NCBI GenBank assembly: GCA_021463145.1
Contig: JAJTWZ010000043.1
Span: 1 to 36,684, forward strand
Source of the DNA: Blastocatellia bacterium
Lineage (GTDB): Bacteria; Acidobacteriota; Blastocatellia; UBA7656; JADIYM01
Reading direction: 5' to 3'
DNA length: 36,684 nt
Positions 17,137 through 27,903 of this stretch are shown here, in pieces. The number at the start of each line of letters is the position of its first letter. Within the stretch, counting starts at the first letter, position 1. Under the pieces are notes generated by a model. It was not told the DNA's origin and ran no database searches. It saw only the letters and a list, made by a program, of their open reading frames with translations. The position numbers and the translations under genes were made by a program.

Positions 17137-19338
17137 ATGCATATGAAACGTGCCGTACTCTGCGCGCTGGTCGCGCTGTTGTTCGCCGGAGTGCCGGCGC
17201 CGGCTCAGACGAAGAAGAAACTCACGCTCGAGGATCTCTTCGATCCGGCAAAGCGAGTCAACTTCAATGGCGTCGTGCCTGCCATCACCTGGTTGCCCGA
17301 CGGGAATTCATATCTGCAGGTCGTATTCGGGCCGTCGGCGGCGCAGGGAATCACGCGCGTGGATGCAAAGACCGGGACGGCAGCGCCCTTCCTGGACACG
17401 AACCAGATGCGCAAAGCCGTTGGCGCTGTTCCGGGAGTCACCCCGGAAATGGCGGAGTCAATCTCGAATCGCCGCGGGTTTACCTTCGACGCAGAGTACG
17501 GGCAACTTCTGACAGGAATCGGTGACGACCTGCTCGTCTACGATATCGGCAAGGGGAAGGCCGCGCGACTGACGTCGGCGCCCGGTGAGGAGGAGAACCC
17601 CTCTTTCAGCCCGAACGGGAAGTTCGTCGCGTACACCCGTGGCGAGGATCTCTATTGCGTCGACGTCGAGACGCAGCACGAGCGGCGACTGACGACGGGG
17701 GGCGGACCTGACCGGCTCAATGGAAGGCTCGACTGGGTCTACGAAGAGGAACTCTATGGAAGGGGCCAGACAGGCGGATATTTCTGGAGCCCCGATTCGA
17801 ACTCGATCGCCTATCTCAGCTTCGACGAGACGCCGGTTCCGTTCTACACCCTGATCGACGACGCGAGGACCGACCAGTCCTCGGAAATCACGCGCTACCC
17901 GCGGGCCGGCGACCCGAACCCGATAGTGACCCTTGGCGTGGTGCCCACTATCGGTGGGTCCACCACATGGATCGATCTCTCGAAGTGGGAGGCGCCGGAC
18001 AGGCTTGTCACGCGGGTCGCGTGGTCGGCTGACAGCAAGAACGTCGTCTTCCAGATGCAGAACCGCATCCAGAACCGGCTCGACCTCGTGGCGGCCGACA
18101 GAAACACCGGAGCCGGAAAGCCACTGATCCACGAAGAAAGCAAGTACTGGCTCGACACCGTCGACAATCCGAACTGGCTGCCTGATGGATCGTTCCTCTG
18201 GCAGAGCGATCGCACCGGTTACCGGCACGTCTACCACTACGCGGCCGACGGAAAGCTGATCGGCGCCGTAACCACCGGCGACTGGGACGTGCGTAACCTG
18301 TACGGCGCGGCGAAGGACGGATGGGTCTACTACCAGAGCTCCGAGCAGTCGCCGGTCGAGAATCACGTCTACCGGATCAAGCTCGATGGAACGGGCAAGG
18401 TGCGGTTGACCGAAAAGGCGGGTGATCACACCGCCAATTTCAACAGCCAGTTGACGCAATTCGTCGACGTCGTCAGCGACATCAACACGCCTCCACAGGC
18501 GAACCTGCATTCGAACTCGGGAGCGCTGGTCCGCGTCATCGAGAAAAACACCGTAAGCGCGCTGAACGACTACGCGCTCGGTGCGATCACCTGGCACCAG
18601 CCGAAGACCCGTGACGGGTTCACGATGGAGGCCTACATGATCAAGCCGCCCGACTTCGACCCGAACAAGAAGTATCCGGTCATGTCTTTCACGTACTCGG
18701 GACCGGGGTCACAGTCGGCGAGAAACCGGTGGGGACGCTCGACGATGTGGTACCAGCTTCTCGCGCAGCACGGATACATCATCTGGGTGTGCGACAACCG
18801 TACCGCGAGCGGCAAGGGGCTGGTGAGCCAGCACACCGGGTATCGGAATTTCGCGGTCGGCGAGCTTGCGGATCTGGAGGAAGGGGTCGCCTGGCTCAAG
18901 TCCCAGCCGTATATCGACGGAAGCCGGATCGGGTTGTGGGGGTGGAGTTTCGGCGGGTTCATGACGTCGTTTGCGCTCACTCACTCGACCTCTTTCAAGC
19001 TTGGCATCGTAGGCGCACCGGTGACGGACTGGCGTCTCTACGATTCGATCTACACGGAGCGATACATGGGACTGCCGTCGGACAATCCCGAGGGCTACGA
19101 CCGGACGTCGGTGCTGAAGGCGGCGGACAAGCTCAGCGGCAAAATGCTGTTGATTCACGGCGCCGTCGACAACAACGTGCATCCGCAGAACTCGGTCCGG
19201 TTCATCGACCAGTTACAGAAGGCCGGCAAGCAGTTCCGGTTCATGACCTACCCGCAGTCGCAGCACGGCGTGTCCCATCCGCTGCGGGTCAAGCACATGC
19301 AGCAGATGATGACGGACTTCATCCTGGAGAATCTGTAG
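17137..19338 (+). CDS. Secreted dipeptidyl peptidase IV-like serine peptidase (S9B)
   Basis: A 733-residue exported prolyl dipeptidase. The signal peptide (about 1-24) ends near APAQT. A beta-propeller region follows, with the substrate-clamping acidic motif DWVYEEELYG (Glu203-Glu205) that anchors the free amino terminus in DPP IV. The C-terminal alpha/beta hydrolase has nucleophile Ser604 in GWSFGG, Asp678 in GAVDNNVH and His710 in SQHGVSH. The triad is complete and in the usual order. I chose ATG 17137 over 17143 because GAGG at 17128-17131 is five bases upstream; the frame is open back to 15121 only as a shadow of the POT genes. It would release X-Pro or X-Ala dipeptides, which the divergent POT carriers could import. 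Confidence 0.94.
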   Translation: MHMKRAVLCALVALLFAGVPAPAQTKKKLTLEDLFDPAKRVNFNGVVPAITWLPDGNSYLQVVFGPSAAQGITRVDAKTGTAAPFLDTNQMRKAVGAVPGVTPEMAESISNRRGFTFDAEYGQLLTGIGDDLLVYDIGKGKAARLTSAPGEEENPSFSPNGKFVAYTRGEDLYCVDVETQHERRLTTGGGPDRLNGRLDWVYEEELYGRGQTGGYFWSPDSNSIAYLSFDETPVPFYTLIDDARTDQSSEITRYPRAGDPNPIVTLGVVPTIGGSTTWIDLSKWEAPDRLVTRVAWSADSKNVVFQMQNRIQNRLDLVAADRNTGAGKPLIHEESKYWLDTVDNPNWLPDGSFLWQSDRTGYRHVYHYAADGKLIGAVTTGDWDVRNLYGAAKDGWVYYQSSEQSPVENHVYRIKLDGTGKVRLTEKAGDHTANFNSQLTQFVDVVSDINTPPQANLHSNSGALVRVIEKNTVSALNDYALGAITWHQPKTRDGFTMEAYMIKPPDFDPNKKYPVMSFTYSGPGSQSARNRWGRSTMWYQLLAQHGYIIWVCDNRTASGKGLVSQHTGYRNFAVGELADLEEGVAWLKSQPYIDGSRIGLWGWSFGGFMTSFALTHSTSFKLGIVGAPVTDWRLYDSIYTERYMGLPSDNPEGYDRTSVLKAADKLSGKMLLIHGAVDNNVHPQNSVRFIDQLQKAGKQFRFMTYPQSQHGVSHPLRVKHMQQMMTDFILENL

Positions 19339-19351
19339 GACTGGAAAGGAC

Positions 19352-19406
19352 CTGAAGAGGAATCACGCGAACGGCCCAACGAAGTACTGCCGTGAATCCT
19401 CTTCAG
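19352..19406. terminator. Bidirectional terminator-like hairpin
   Basis: CTGAAGAGGAATCACG (19352-19367) and CGTGAATCCTCTTCAG (19391-19406) pair at 15 of 16 positions around a 23-nt loop, between the convergent peptidase and EttA genes. No strong T run follows on either side, as in many GC-rich genomes. Confidence 0.65.
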
Positions 19407-19430
19407 TTCCCCTCGGTCGCGTCCAGCTCT

Positions 19431-21107
<1,677 letters not shown>

Positions 21108-21216
21108 CGGTGGCGGAGACTCCTTGTCGCGTGACTCAGGTTGGTTTCTGGACCGGACAGACTATCAGTACCGGGAGCGGCGGCGAGTGGGTTGTGTGCG
21201 CGAGGATGCGCGCGAC

Positions 21217-21317
21217 GGTCACTCGTCGAGCGCCGACCCGCTCGCTGCCGCTCGCGGTCCCGATGAGCGCGCGAGGGTGACTCCGGCGACGTCGACCCGC
21301 TCGCTGCCGCTCGCGGT
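21217..21317. repeat. Direct repeat pair in the EttA-ATPase gap
   Basis: Two 42-bp units (21217-21258 and 21276-21317) lie 59 bp apart. Their last 25 bases (21234-21258 and 21293-21317, containing GCTCGCTGCCGCTCGCGG) are identical. They lie between the start of ettA and the end of the large ATPase gene, in an otherwise featureless 242-bp gap. No coding potential is apparent. Confidence 0.75.
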
Positions 21318-21349
21318 ACTGAAGCCGCGCCCGTTACCGGCGCTCGTGC

Positions 21350-24300
21350 CTACGACCTGCTCGCGAGCAAGTCGTTGAGCGCGCTAACGGTATCGGGATC
21401 TATCGCCGGCATCTCTTCGTCTCCGGTAAGCGCGGCGATCGCCTTGATCGTTTCGAGCCCGTACGCGGTCTTGCGCGCCTTGAGCTTGGCTCGCAGTTCC
21501 GAGCGGCGGATGTTGAGCAGCCTTCGGTGATGCTGAACGCCGGTCTGGATAAGCTCGCTGGCGCTTGCCGCCATCGCGGCGATACGGCTTCGATCCCCGA
21601 ACTTGAATCCGCAAGTGCATCTGGGCCGGTCGGCGAGTAACGCCTCGACTTCCGCATCGCATTGGGTCTCGCGAAGAGTCGAGATGAGGTTCGTCACCTC
21701 AACGAGATAACTCGGATTGCCGATGGACAACGCCGACAGTCCCTCGAGCGCCTGCCAGGACTGCGACTCGATCAGCGCGTTGGACAGCCGGTCGATTACC
21801 GGAGCGCTGACGCTGCGGTTGTGCTCGGTCGAGTAATACTTGATGTATTCCGTGCGGTAGGCGTCGAACGCGTCGTTGAACGCGATGCGACGGGTTTCGT
21901 CAACGAAACTCTCCGGCTTTTCGAGCCATTCTACGAGGGTTCCACGTAGCGATTCGACGTCGGCGTCCTCGAGCGTCTCGGCCTCGGCCAGATAACGCCT
22001 GAACACTTCAGTCGAATCCAGCCACGCAGAGAACCGTTCGAGCCATTCGAGACGCTGCCGCGCCTCCCACAATCTATCGTGAGACTCGAAGACCGATTCG
22101 AGCGCGTCCGACAGTCCAATCAGTGAGCCGGAACCGACGGTTCGCCGCACGCTGAACAGTGCGACGTCGAACTGTTGCTTGGCCTCGAGCGCCGCGGCAA
22201 TCTCGCCGCTCTGGAATCCGCGTTCCCCGAAGAGCCGCACCGGCGCGGAGACGTCGCGCGCAACGCCGGCCGCGTACCACGTCTCGAGGCGCTGCAGCCA
22301 GTTCTGCTCGTCGCGGATGAGCATCATGTCGTTAACTTCTTCACGTGTCTCGGCCGAGAGGTGGGCGAGCCACAAACGATCGATTCGGGCCGCCGAATCC
22401 ACCGTACAGCCTGAGTCTCCGGCGGTTACGGCCTGAGCCATCGGCGCAAGCACTTCGGCCGGAATAAGCCTCACGACGAGACTCTCGTCCCGAACGGGCT
22501 GCACGACCTGTCCCATCGGGTCCGAGCGTTCGTGCGTGACGAGCATGCCCCGCTCGATGTAGACACGGCTGAAAACTGCCGCGGCCTGTTCACGGAGGTC
22601 CCTGCGCAACTCGGCCAGCCCTGAGAAGCGGTTCGTCCTGTCATCGGATTCGAGACGCGAAACGGCAAGCCACTGTTTGAGCACCTGGCGTCCGGAAGGC
22701 GTGGGAGCAGCCCCAATCCAGCACGCCGTATTCGCAGACTCGCCGACCACTTCGCGTGCCTCCGACCACGACCTGCCCGGCGCGAGGATGACGAGCCGGG
22801 GGCGGTCTGGCATGTCGGGGACGCTGCCGTCCGGTAGCCTGGGCTTGAGCGCGACGGATCCGGGCCGCTGCGAAATGTCCCAGAGGTCCGATCGCCCGCT
22901 GCCGCCAGTCAGCGTTCCGAGGGGCCAGTCGGCAAAGAACTGTCCGCCGAACCCGAGCAACGCCCAGTTGATCTCTTCTTCGTCGTCGATCGAGTCCGCG
23001 AGCTCGTCGATCTGAACCTGGATGGCTTCGCGCTGGCCGGATACCAGCGAGTACCGCCGGAGCATTCCTTCGCCGCTCGCGACGATCTGTCCCCGGCCGA
23101 GCGACTCGAGCTGCTTCAGCACCGCGGCCATGAACACGTAGCTCGACCCGCTTCCGTGAAGCGAATAGAGCAGCACGCTGTTCGTGAGTGTAATGACGTC
23201 CACCGGAATGTCGGCGATCGTGTGCATGATCATCGACTGGAGCGCGAGCCGTCCCCACAGGCGCTGGGACTGACCGAGCCTCGGAAGAGAGTCGGTCAAC
23301 AAATGGTCGTACGCCGCGAAGATCGGCCCAAGCGACTCGACTCGCCGCAGCTGCGCCTCGTAGTGCGCGAACATGTCGTTCAGGGCGAAGAGACTCTGCG
23401 AAGGACGCCCACGCACGCTTTCGGCGGCACGCGCGGCAAACTCCGGAAACGAGAAGTCCTCGATCCAGCGGTGCAGGTGTCCGCCGATCGTCCACGTCGA
23501 AACTTCGAGCGGGTAGAGCTCGATGAACTCGTCGTCGCTGTAGTTGAGTTCCGGCAGTTTTTCGCGAAGACGCCCCAGAACCTCGAGGATCTCCCGGCGC
23601 TGCCGCGCGTTCTTGCGAAGAACCCGGCTGGCCGTGGCAGTCCGTACCGTGTGAGCCGGCAAATACTGAATCTGGAAGTCCGCGTGCAACGCAGCCATCC
23701 ATCCGCGGCCGTCGGCCGAGTTCGCATCGTCGTAGAGCAAGCCGCTACCGGCCACGGAACAGGTAGACAGGGGCATCGTGCGCGAGATCGTTCCGAGCCG
23801 GGTCATTGTCTGCAGGTTGTCGTAGGCATAACGCCCAGCGCCACGAAGCCATCGGTCGAGGTCGTCGATCGCAATGATCAGGCGGTGGTTTCGAGGAAGT
23901 GACATTGCCGCTTCCGCGATGATGTCGAGCCAGGAACCGGACGAATCCTCGACGTCGTTATTTCGGAAGGTCATGCCGCTAGTACGGAAATAGTCGATGA
24001 TGAGCCGCTCGATCGTCGATGCGAGGCGGCGGCCCTTTCCACAGTCCGTAACCCGAATGACGTGCGAAGTCAGGTCGCCAAGCCCCTTCCTGATCTCGGT
24101 GAGTCTCGAGTGCATTTCGGCCGTTGGCTCGACCTCGAGGAGGCTGACAGCCACCGATAGAAGCGTGCTCTTTCCGCAGCCGGAACTTCCGACGATCAGG
24201 CAGTTCTTCGGTTGCTCGGTCAGCCCGGCCAGCCGCTCTACAACACGCGTGAGCGCATCGCCGAGGTCGTACGTAAGAAGGAAGGACGAAATGGCGCGCT

Positions 24301-24376
24301 CAGGTGCGGACGAGCCTTCGGCTACTGGGTTCCCGACCGGGACTATTTCAACTAGGTCCTTGATTCTACCGCTCAA
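21350..24376 (-). CDS. Large P-loop ATPase, PglY/BrxC (DUF6079)-like
   Basis: A 1008-residue soluble protein. The N-terminal P-loop ATPase domain has Walker A GSSGCGKST (63-71, Lys69) and Walker B RLIIAIDDLD (165-174). The opening RIKDLVEIVP, then SFLLTYDLGDALTRVVERL and NCLIVGSSGCGKST, follow the layout I know from BrxC/PglY (DUF6079-type) ATPases; this match is from memory. The rest is helical, with a CxC pair (CTCGFKFGD) about 95 residues from the C-terminus and coiled-coil-prone ends. The start is TTG 24376: GGAG lies six bases upstream and no earlier start exists in frame. It is downstream of a SUV3-like helicase on the same strand. No BREX methylase, PglZ or BrxL lies nearby, so defence is not established. 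Confidence 0.85.
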   Translation of the reverse strand: MSGRIKDLVEIVPVGNPVAEGSSAPERAISSFLLTYDLGDALTRVVERLAGLTEQPKNCLIVGSSGCGKSTLLSVAVSLLEVEPTAEMHSRLTEIRKGLGDLTSHVIRVTDCGKGRRLASTIERLIIDYFRTSGMTFRNNDVEDSSGSWLDIIAEAAMSLPRNHRLIIAIDDLDRWLRGAGRYAYDNLQTMTRLGTISRTMPLSTCSVAGSGLLYDDANSADGRGWMAALHADFQIQYLPAHTVRTATASRVLRKNARQRREILEVLGRLREKLPELNYSDDEFIELYPLEVSTWTIGGHLHRWIEDFSFPEFAARAAESVRGRPSQSLFALNDMFAHYEAQLRRVESLGPIFAAYDHLLTDSLPRLGQSQRLWGRLALQSMIMHTIADIPVDVITLTNSVLLYSLHGSGSSYVFMAAVLKQLESLGRGQIVASGEGMLRRYSLVSGQREAIQVQIDELADSIDDEEEINWALLGFGGQFFADWPLGTLTGGSGRSDLWDISQRPGSVALKPRLPDGSVPDMPDRPRLVILAPGRSWSEAREVVGESANTACWIGAAPTPSGRQVLKQWLAVSRLESDDRTNRFSGLAELRRDLREQAAAVFSRVYIERGMLVTHERSDPMGQVVQPVRDESLVVRLIPAEVLAPMAQAVTAGDSGCTVDSAARIDRLWLAHLSAETREEVNDMMLIRDEQNWLQRLETWYAAGVARDVSAPVRLFGERGFQSGEIAAALEAKQQFDVALFSVRRTVGSGSLIGLSDALESVFESHDRLWEARQRLEWLERFSAWLDSTEVFRRYLAEAETLEDADVESLRGTLVEWLEKPESFVDETRRIAFNDAFDAYRTEYIKYYSTEHNRSVSAPVIDRLSNALIESQSWQALEGLSALSIGNPSYLVEVTNLISTLRETQCDAEVEALLADRPRCTCGFKFGDRSRIAAMAASASELIQTGVQHHRRLLNIRRSELRAKLKARKTAYGLETIKAIAALTGDEEMPAIDPDTVSALNDLLASRS

Positions 24377-24886
24377 GATCTACTCCGACTGGCGTTGGAT
24401 TGGCCTTCATACTCTGTTGCCGGCGAGATCGAGGCTGCGCCGAACTGTTCGATGGAGAACCACGCAGCACGTATCGGCAGGAGGATGGGGGCGGATTAGT
24501 ACAAAATTCCGATTTCCCTATTCTCGTGGGCTGACGCTGTCTGCCCGCCAAACGAGTGGCCAGCGGTGTGGGGTCATTGGGAAGCGATTCGATCCGAGCC
24601 GTTCCCCGGCTCGATCCTTGAGTTCGATCGCGCCAGCGGCGTCGATTGCAGCTGCGATGGAGGTCGTTTCGCAAGGGTGGGCGGGAATCGGAAAATGCTC
24701 GACCGCTGCGGCGGTATCGCTGTCGTTCGTTTCGTTCATCGGGATCGGCTCAGGGTCGGGCCGGCGATGCCAAAGCCGGAGGCTACCACGTATCGGAAGC
24801 CAGGTTCGGGCCTCGGCCCACTGTCGTCGGCTCGAAAGGTGTCGGCATTAGGCTCGACCCTTCCGTGCAACGCAGAAATCTCGAGG
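24377..24886 (-). other. 510-bp gap between helicase and ATPase genes
   Basis: A long gap inside a same-strand pair. It contains GGAG at 24383-24386, the ribosome site of the TTG-started ATPase gene. Two small minus-strand frames fill most of it: 60 codons from 24918 (overlapping the helicase end) to 24736, and 73 codons from 24739 to 24518; they join by an ATGA overlap. Otherwise I see no repeat, RNA gene or clear promoter. Confidence 0.6.
24518..24739 (-). CDS. Possible small protein between helicase and ATPase
   Basis: A 73-residue open frame with an acidic start (MNETNDSDTAAAVEHFPIP) and no recognised domain. Its ATG overlaps the stop of a 60-codon frame (24918-24736) as ATGA, an arrangement typical of coupled genes, and it lies in the direction of the helicase-ATPase pair. 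Against it, I see no Shine-Dalgarno site, and third-position GC is lower than in neighbours. It may be chance. Confidence 0.28.
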   Translation of the reverse strand: MNETNDSDTAAAVEHFPIPAHPCETTSIAAAIDAAGAIELKDRAGERLGSNRFPMTPHRWPLVWRADSVSPRE

Positions 24887-27763
24887 TCAGTATCGTCGCC
24901 GGCCCCTGTAACAGCCATCGCACAGCGCGTAGTTCGACATCGCCGGCATTGCGGCGCCGCACTGCTTGCAGCGCCGGAGGCGTCCGCGCTTCCGTAGCGT
25001 GCGTTCGATGTACCTGTTCAGGATCGCGCGCTGGCGGTCGCACTCTTCCAACTCCGGGAATCGCTCCGGATATCTGTACGCGAGCCAGGCATACACCGTC
25101 AGCAACTTCACCTGGACTTCGGAGTGGTAGAAGGCCTCCGGATCCGATTCGCCGGTCGTCCGCTCGTACTTCGACGGCAACCGGTCGAGCCGCGAGCGTC
25201 GCCCCTCGGCAAAGGCCGCCATCCAGAGTTGATACGACCGCATGATGAAAGCGTTCCTGGTGTCGACCGGAGCGCACGCGAACACGAACCGGTCCTCGAG
25301 CGGCATTCCAGTCGCATCGGCAAGCGCGGCAAGCTCCATCATCTCGTCCGGAACCGACGCAACCAGTTGGGCGGCGTCGAATCGAATGCGCCGGCGGAAG
25401 AGATCGAGCAGCCGTCCGAGGTTCCTGGAGTCGAGCACTTCGCTCATCGTCAGAACGTGCTGGAGTCCTGGTCGAACCTGTGCGCGAATCGGCAGCGGGT
25501 CCGGCGGGTGTTCGAACGCGGCACGTACGGCCACAAGGTCCGCGTGCGTAAGCGCGCCGACGAATCCGGCGTCGTGCTTTCCGTAGCGCCCCGCGCGCCC
25601 TCCGATCTGTCGGATCTCGGATGGAGTCAGGCGCACCTCTTCGCGGCCGTTGAACTTCCAGGTCGAATAAAAGACGACGGTGCGGATGGGCAGGTTGAGT
25701 CCGAGCGCGATTGCGTCGGTAGCCACGAGTACTCTGGTCTCGCCGGTCCGAAATCGCCTTGCCTCTTCACGTCTAACCGGTGGCGACAAGTTTCCGTAAA
25801 TCACCGACACGCGATTGCGCTGTTCGAGGTGCTGCTTGAGCCCCAGCACGTCGCGGCGCGAGAAGCAGACAACGGCCGTTCCAGGTTCGACGTGGTCAAG
25901 ATCCGATGCCGACTCCAGCACTGCGAGCGGGTTGAACCTTTCGACGTGTCGCACCGTGAGGGGCTCACCGAGGTAGCGCGCCAGATCCTCGACGAGGGGA
26001 ACGCAGTCCGGCGAACCCGTCATGACGATTCGCCTCGCTGGCGCGCCGACTACCGCCGCCGACCAGGCCCAGCCGCGGTCCAGGTCCGAGAGCAGTTGCA
26101 CTTCGTCGATGACGGCAGCATCCACGACGCGATTCGGGTCCATCATCTCGATGGTACTGCTCCAGAATGTGGCGCCTTCGCGCAGGTCTCTTTCCTCACC
26201 CGTCAGAAAACTCGTTGCACAGCCGCGCTTTTCGAGCTCCTCCTGCCCTTCGAGCGCGAGCAGCCGAAGCGGTGCGAGGTAGATCCCCGAAGCACCCTCC
26301 GCGAGGGCGTTGAGCGCCTGATACGTCTTTCCGCTGTTCGTCGGTCCGACGATGAGCTCGAGCCGGCGCTCCATCGATCTAGCGGTGGTGAAAAAATCGG
26401 CGTAGCGGGCGAAGTTCGCTTCGGTCAGCAAAGTTTGGACGGCTTCAGTTTCCTTCGCCTGCTTCACCAGCCGTTCCACGAGCGAGCGAACGCGCGTGAG
26501 GAGCGACTCTGCATCGAACGACTTCGAGGCAAACTCGTTTCGCAGGAGTGTGACGACTGCGGCACGATCGAATCCGGCGACCCCGTCACCCCGGCCGATC
26601 TGGTGCGTGACGCGATCGAGCGTGCGTTCGATGTCCGCGCGCTCGTCGTCGATCGCCTCGGCTACGAGGACGTCCGCGATGCCGGCCGCAACATCGACGG
26701 GCTCTCCTAGGATGGCCTCGCGCAGGTCGCGCGGCATCTCTATTCGCCTGTTGAGAACTGCCGAGAAGTCTGCACCCAGGACCGAGTATTCTACTCCGGT
26801 GACGTATGCGAGCATTGGCGCCTTGCGCTCGCCCGCAGGTACCCAGGAGCCCGTGTGCGAGGCACGGCTCGCGCGAAACATCTCGCGCCGGCAGGACCAG
26901 ATTGCGTCGCGCGCCATCTCCCTCAACGCCGGCAGCACTCTTCCGAGGGCGCGCGCTCCGGGTTTCGCGAACCGCTCGACGGCCGATTCCGTCAGCGAGC
27001 GTCGAATACCCGCGGCGCTTTCGGGATCGACCAGGGCTGCCGTCTCCTCGATCAGCGCCGAGGCTTCGGCCACGCGCGCATAGATGGTCTGCCGCAGGGC
27101 GGACGCAGCCGCGGATCTGGCCGCCGAAGCGCGCTGTGTGACCTCGGCACGGAACGAAGCGAGGTCGGTCATCAACAGAAGCGGCCGCAACTCGTCGTCG
27201 ATCTCGATCTTCGCCAGATCGACGCCGTGCTGTGCGACGTCCTGCCCAAAGGCCGTGAACCGTACATCACCGGTGACGAGAATGTCGGGTACTCCAAGCC
27301 GAACGCCGGCAATGCCGTCAAGCGCGCGCACGAGCCGTCGCGGTACGAGCAGCCGTTCGAGCGATTCTCGTGTGATAGAGCGGGCATCGGTCGCCTCTAT
27401 TCGTTTGGCGAGCGAAGCGCGCTCCTCTTCGGTAAGCCAGGGGTAGGGGTCCAACAGGCGCGCGATCTCGGCACGTCGGCGCTCGATTCGCTCGGCCTCG
27501 AGGCGCCGTCTCTCCTTCCTGTGATCGGCGACCGCCTCGGCCGCGGCCTCGAACGCGGGAACGTCCTGGATGCTGACGAATAGTGCGGGCTGTCTGCGAG
27601 GACGTTCGGGCCGGATGCAGACGTATCCGAGGCGCTCCGCGTCGCGCGCCGATCTTGCGCCGAGGTCGCGAAGCGTCGTCGTTCTCTCGGCGAGAAGGTC
27701 CGCGTGGATCGTCGAGACTTCCGGAAAGAGCGCCGCCTGCCATTGGCTTGGAGATCTGTTCAT
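24887..27763 (-). CDS. SUV3-like DExH RNA helicase with C4 zinc finger
   Basis: A 958-residue helicase. The motor starts midway: motif I GPTNSGKT (473-480), Ia YLAPLRLLALE, II DEVQ (553-556), III MTGS, V VLVATDAIALGLNLP (678-692) and VI QIGGRAGRYG (719-728). The GPTNSGKT and GLNLP forms are typical of the SUV3 family, whose mitochondrial member unwinds RNA for the degradosome. The first 470 residues form a charged helical region I cannot assign. The C-terminus adds Cys932, Cys935, Cys948 and Cys951 as a likely zinc finger. I chose ATG 27763 over a TTG 66 bases upstream, since the extension is Arg/Pro-rich. It is divergent from the M28 gene (140 bp) and upstream of the large ATPase. Confidence 0.92.
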   Translation of the reverse strand: MNRSPSQWQAALFPEVSTIHADLLAERTTTLRDLGARSARDAERLGYVCIRPERPRRQPALFVSIQDVPAFEAAAEAVADHRKERRRLEAERIERRRAEIARLLDPYPWLTEEERASLAKRIEATDARSITRESLERLLVPRRLVRALDGIAGVRLGVPDILVTGDVRFTAFGQDVAQHGVDLAKIEIDDELRPLLLMTDLASFRAEVTQRASAARSAAASALRQTIYARVAEASALIEETAALVDPESAAGIRRSLTESAVERFAKPGARALGRVLPALREMARDAIWSCRREMFRASRASHTGSWVPAGERKAPMLAYVTGVEYSVLGADFSAVLNRRIEMPRDLREAILGEPVDVAAGIADVLVAEAIDDERADIERTLDRVTHQIGRGDGVAGFDRAAVVTLLRNEFASKSFDAESLLTRVRSLVERLVKQAKETEAVQTLLTEANFARYADFFTTARSMERRLELIVGPTNSGKTYQALNALAEGASGIYLAPLRLLALEGQEELEKRGCATSFLTGEERDLREGATFWSSTIEMMDPNRVVDAAVIDEVQLLSDLDRGWAWSAAVVGAPARRIVMTGSPDCVPLVEDLARYLGEPLTVRHVERFNPLAVLESASDLDHVEPGTAVVCFSRRDVLGLKQHLEQRNRVSVIYGNLSPPVRREEARRFRTGETRVLVATDAIALGLNLPIRTVVFYSTWKFNGREEVRLTPSEIRQIGGRAGRYGKHDAGFVGALTHADLVAVRAAFEHPPDPLPIRAQVRPGLQHVLTMSEVLDSRNLGRLLDLFRRRIRFDAAQLVASVPDEMMELAALADATGMPLEDRFVFACAPVDTRNAFIMRSYQLWMAAFAEGRRSRLDRLPSKYERTTGESDPEAFYHSEVQVKLLTVYAWLAYRYPERFPELEECDRQRAILNRYIERTLRKRGRLRRCKQCGAAMPAMSNYALCDGCYRGRRRY

Positions 27764-27903
27764 CGCTCGCTGAGGATGCCGCCTTCGACGCTGTGTCTCA
27801 AGTGGGCAAGGCGAGGGCGCCCGCCGCAACGAAAAAGTCGAGGCAACTCTCGCGTGTTCGGACCGTATGGAGTCAGTACACCTTTACCACGGAGACACCT
27901 GAG

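Noticed and set aside
17131-17140. GTTCGAAT as part of a tRNA T-loop
   Set aside because: No acceptor or anticodon stems could be built around it; it lies directly in the ribosome-site region of the peptidase gene.
21350-27763. A BREX or Pgl defence locus
   Set aside because: Only an ATPase resembling PglY/BrxC is present; PglX methylase, PglZ phosphatase, BrxL and BrxA/B are absent from the window.
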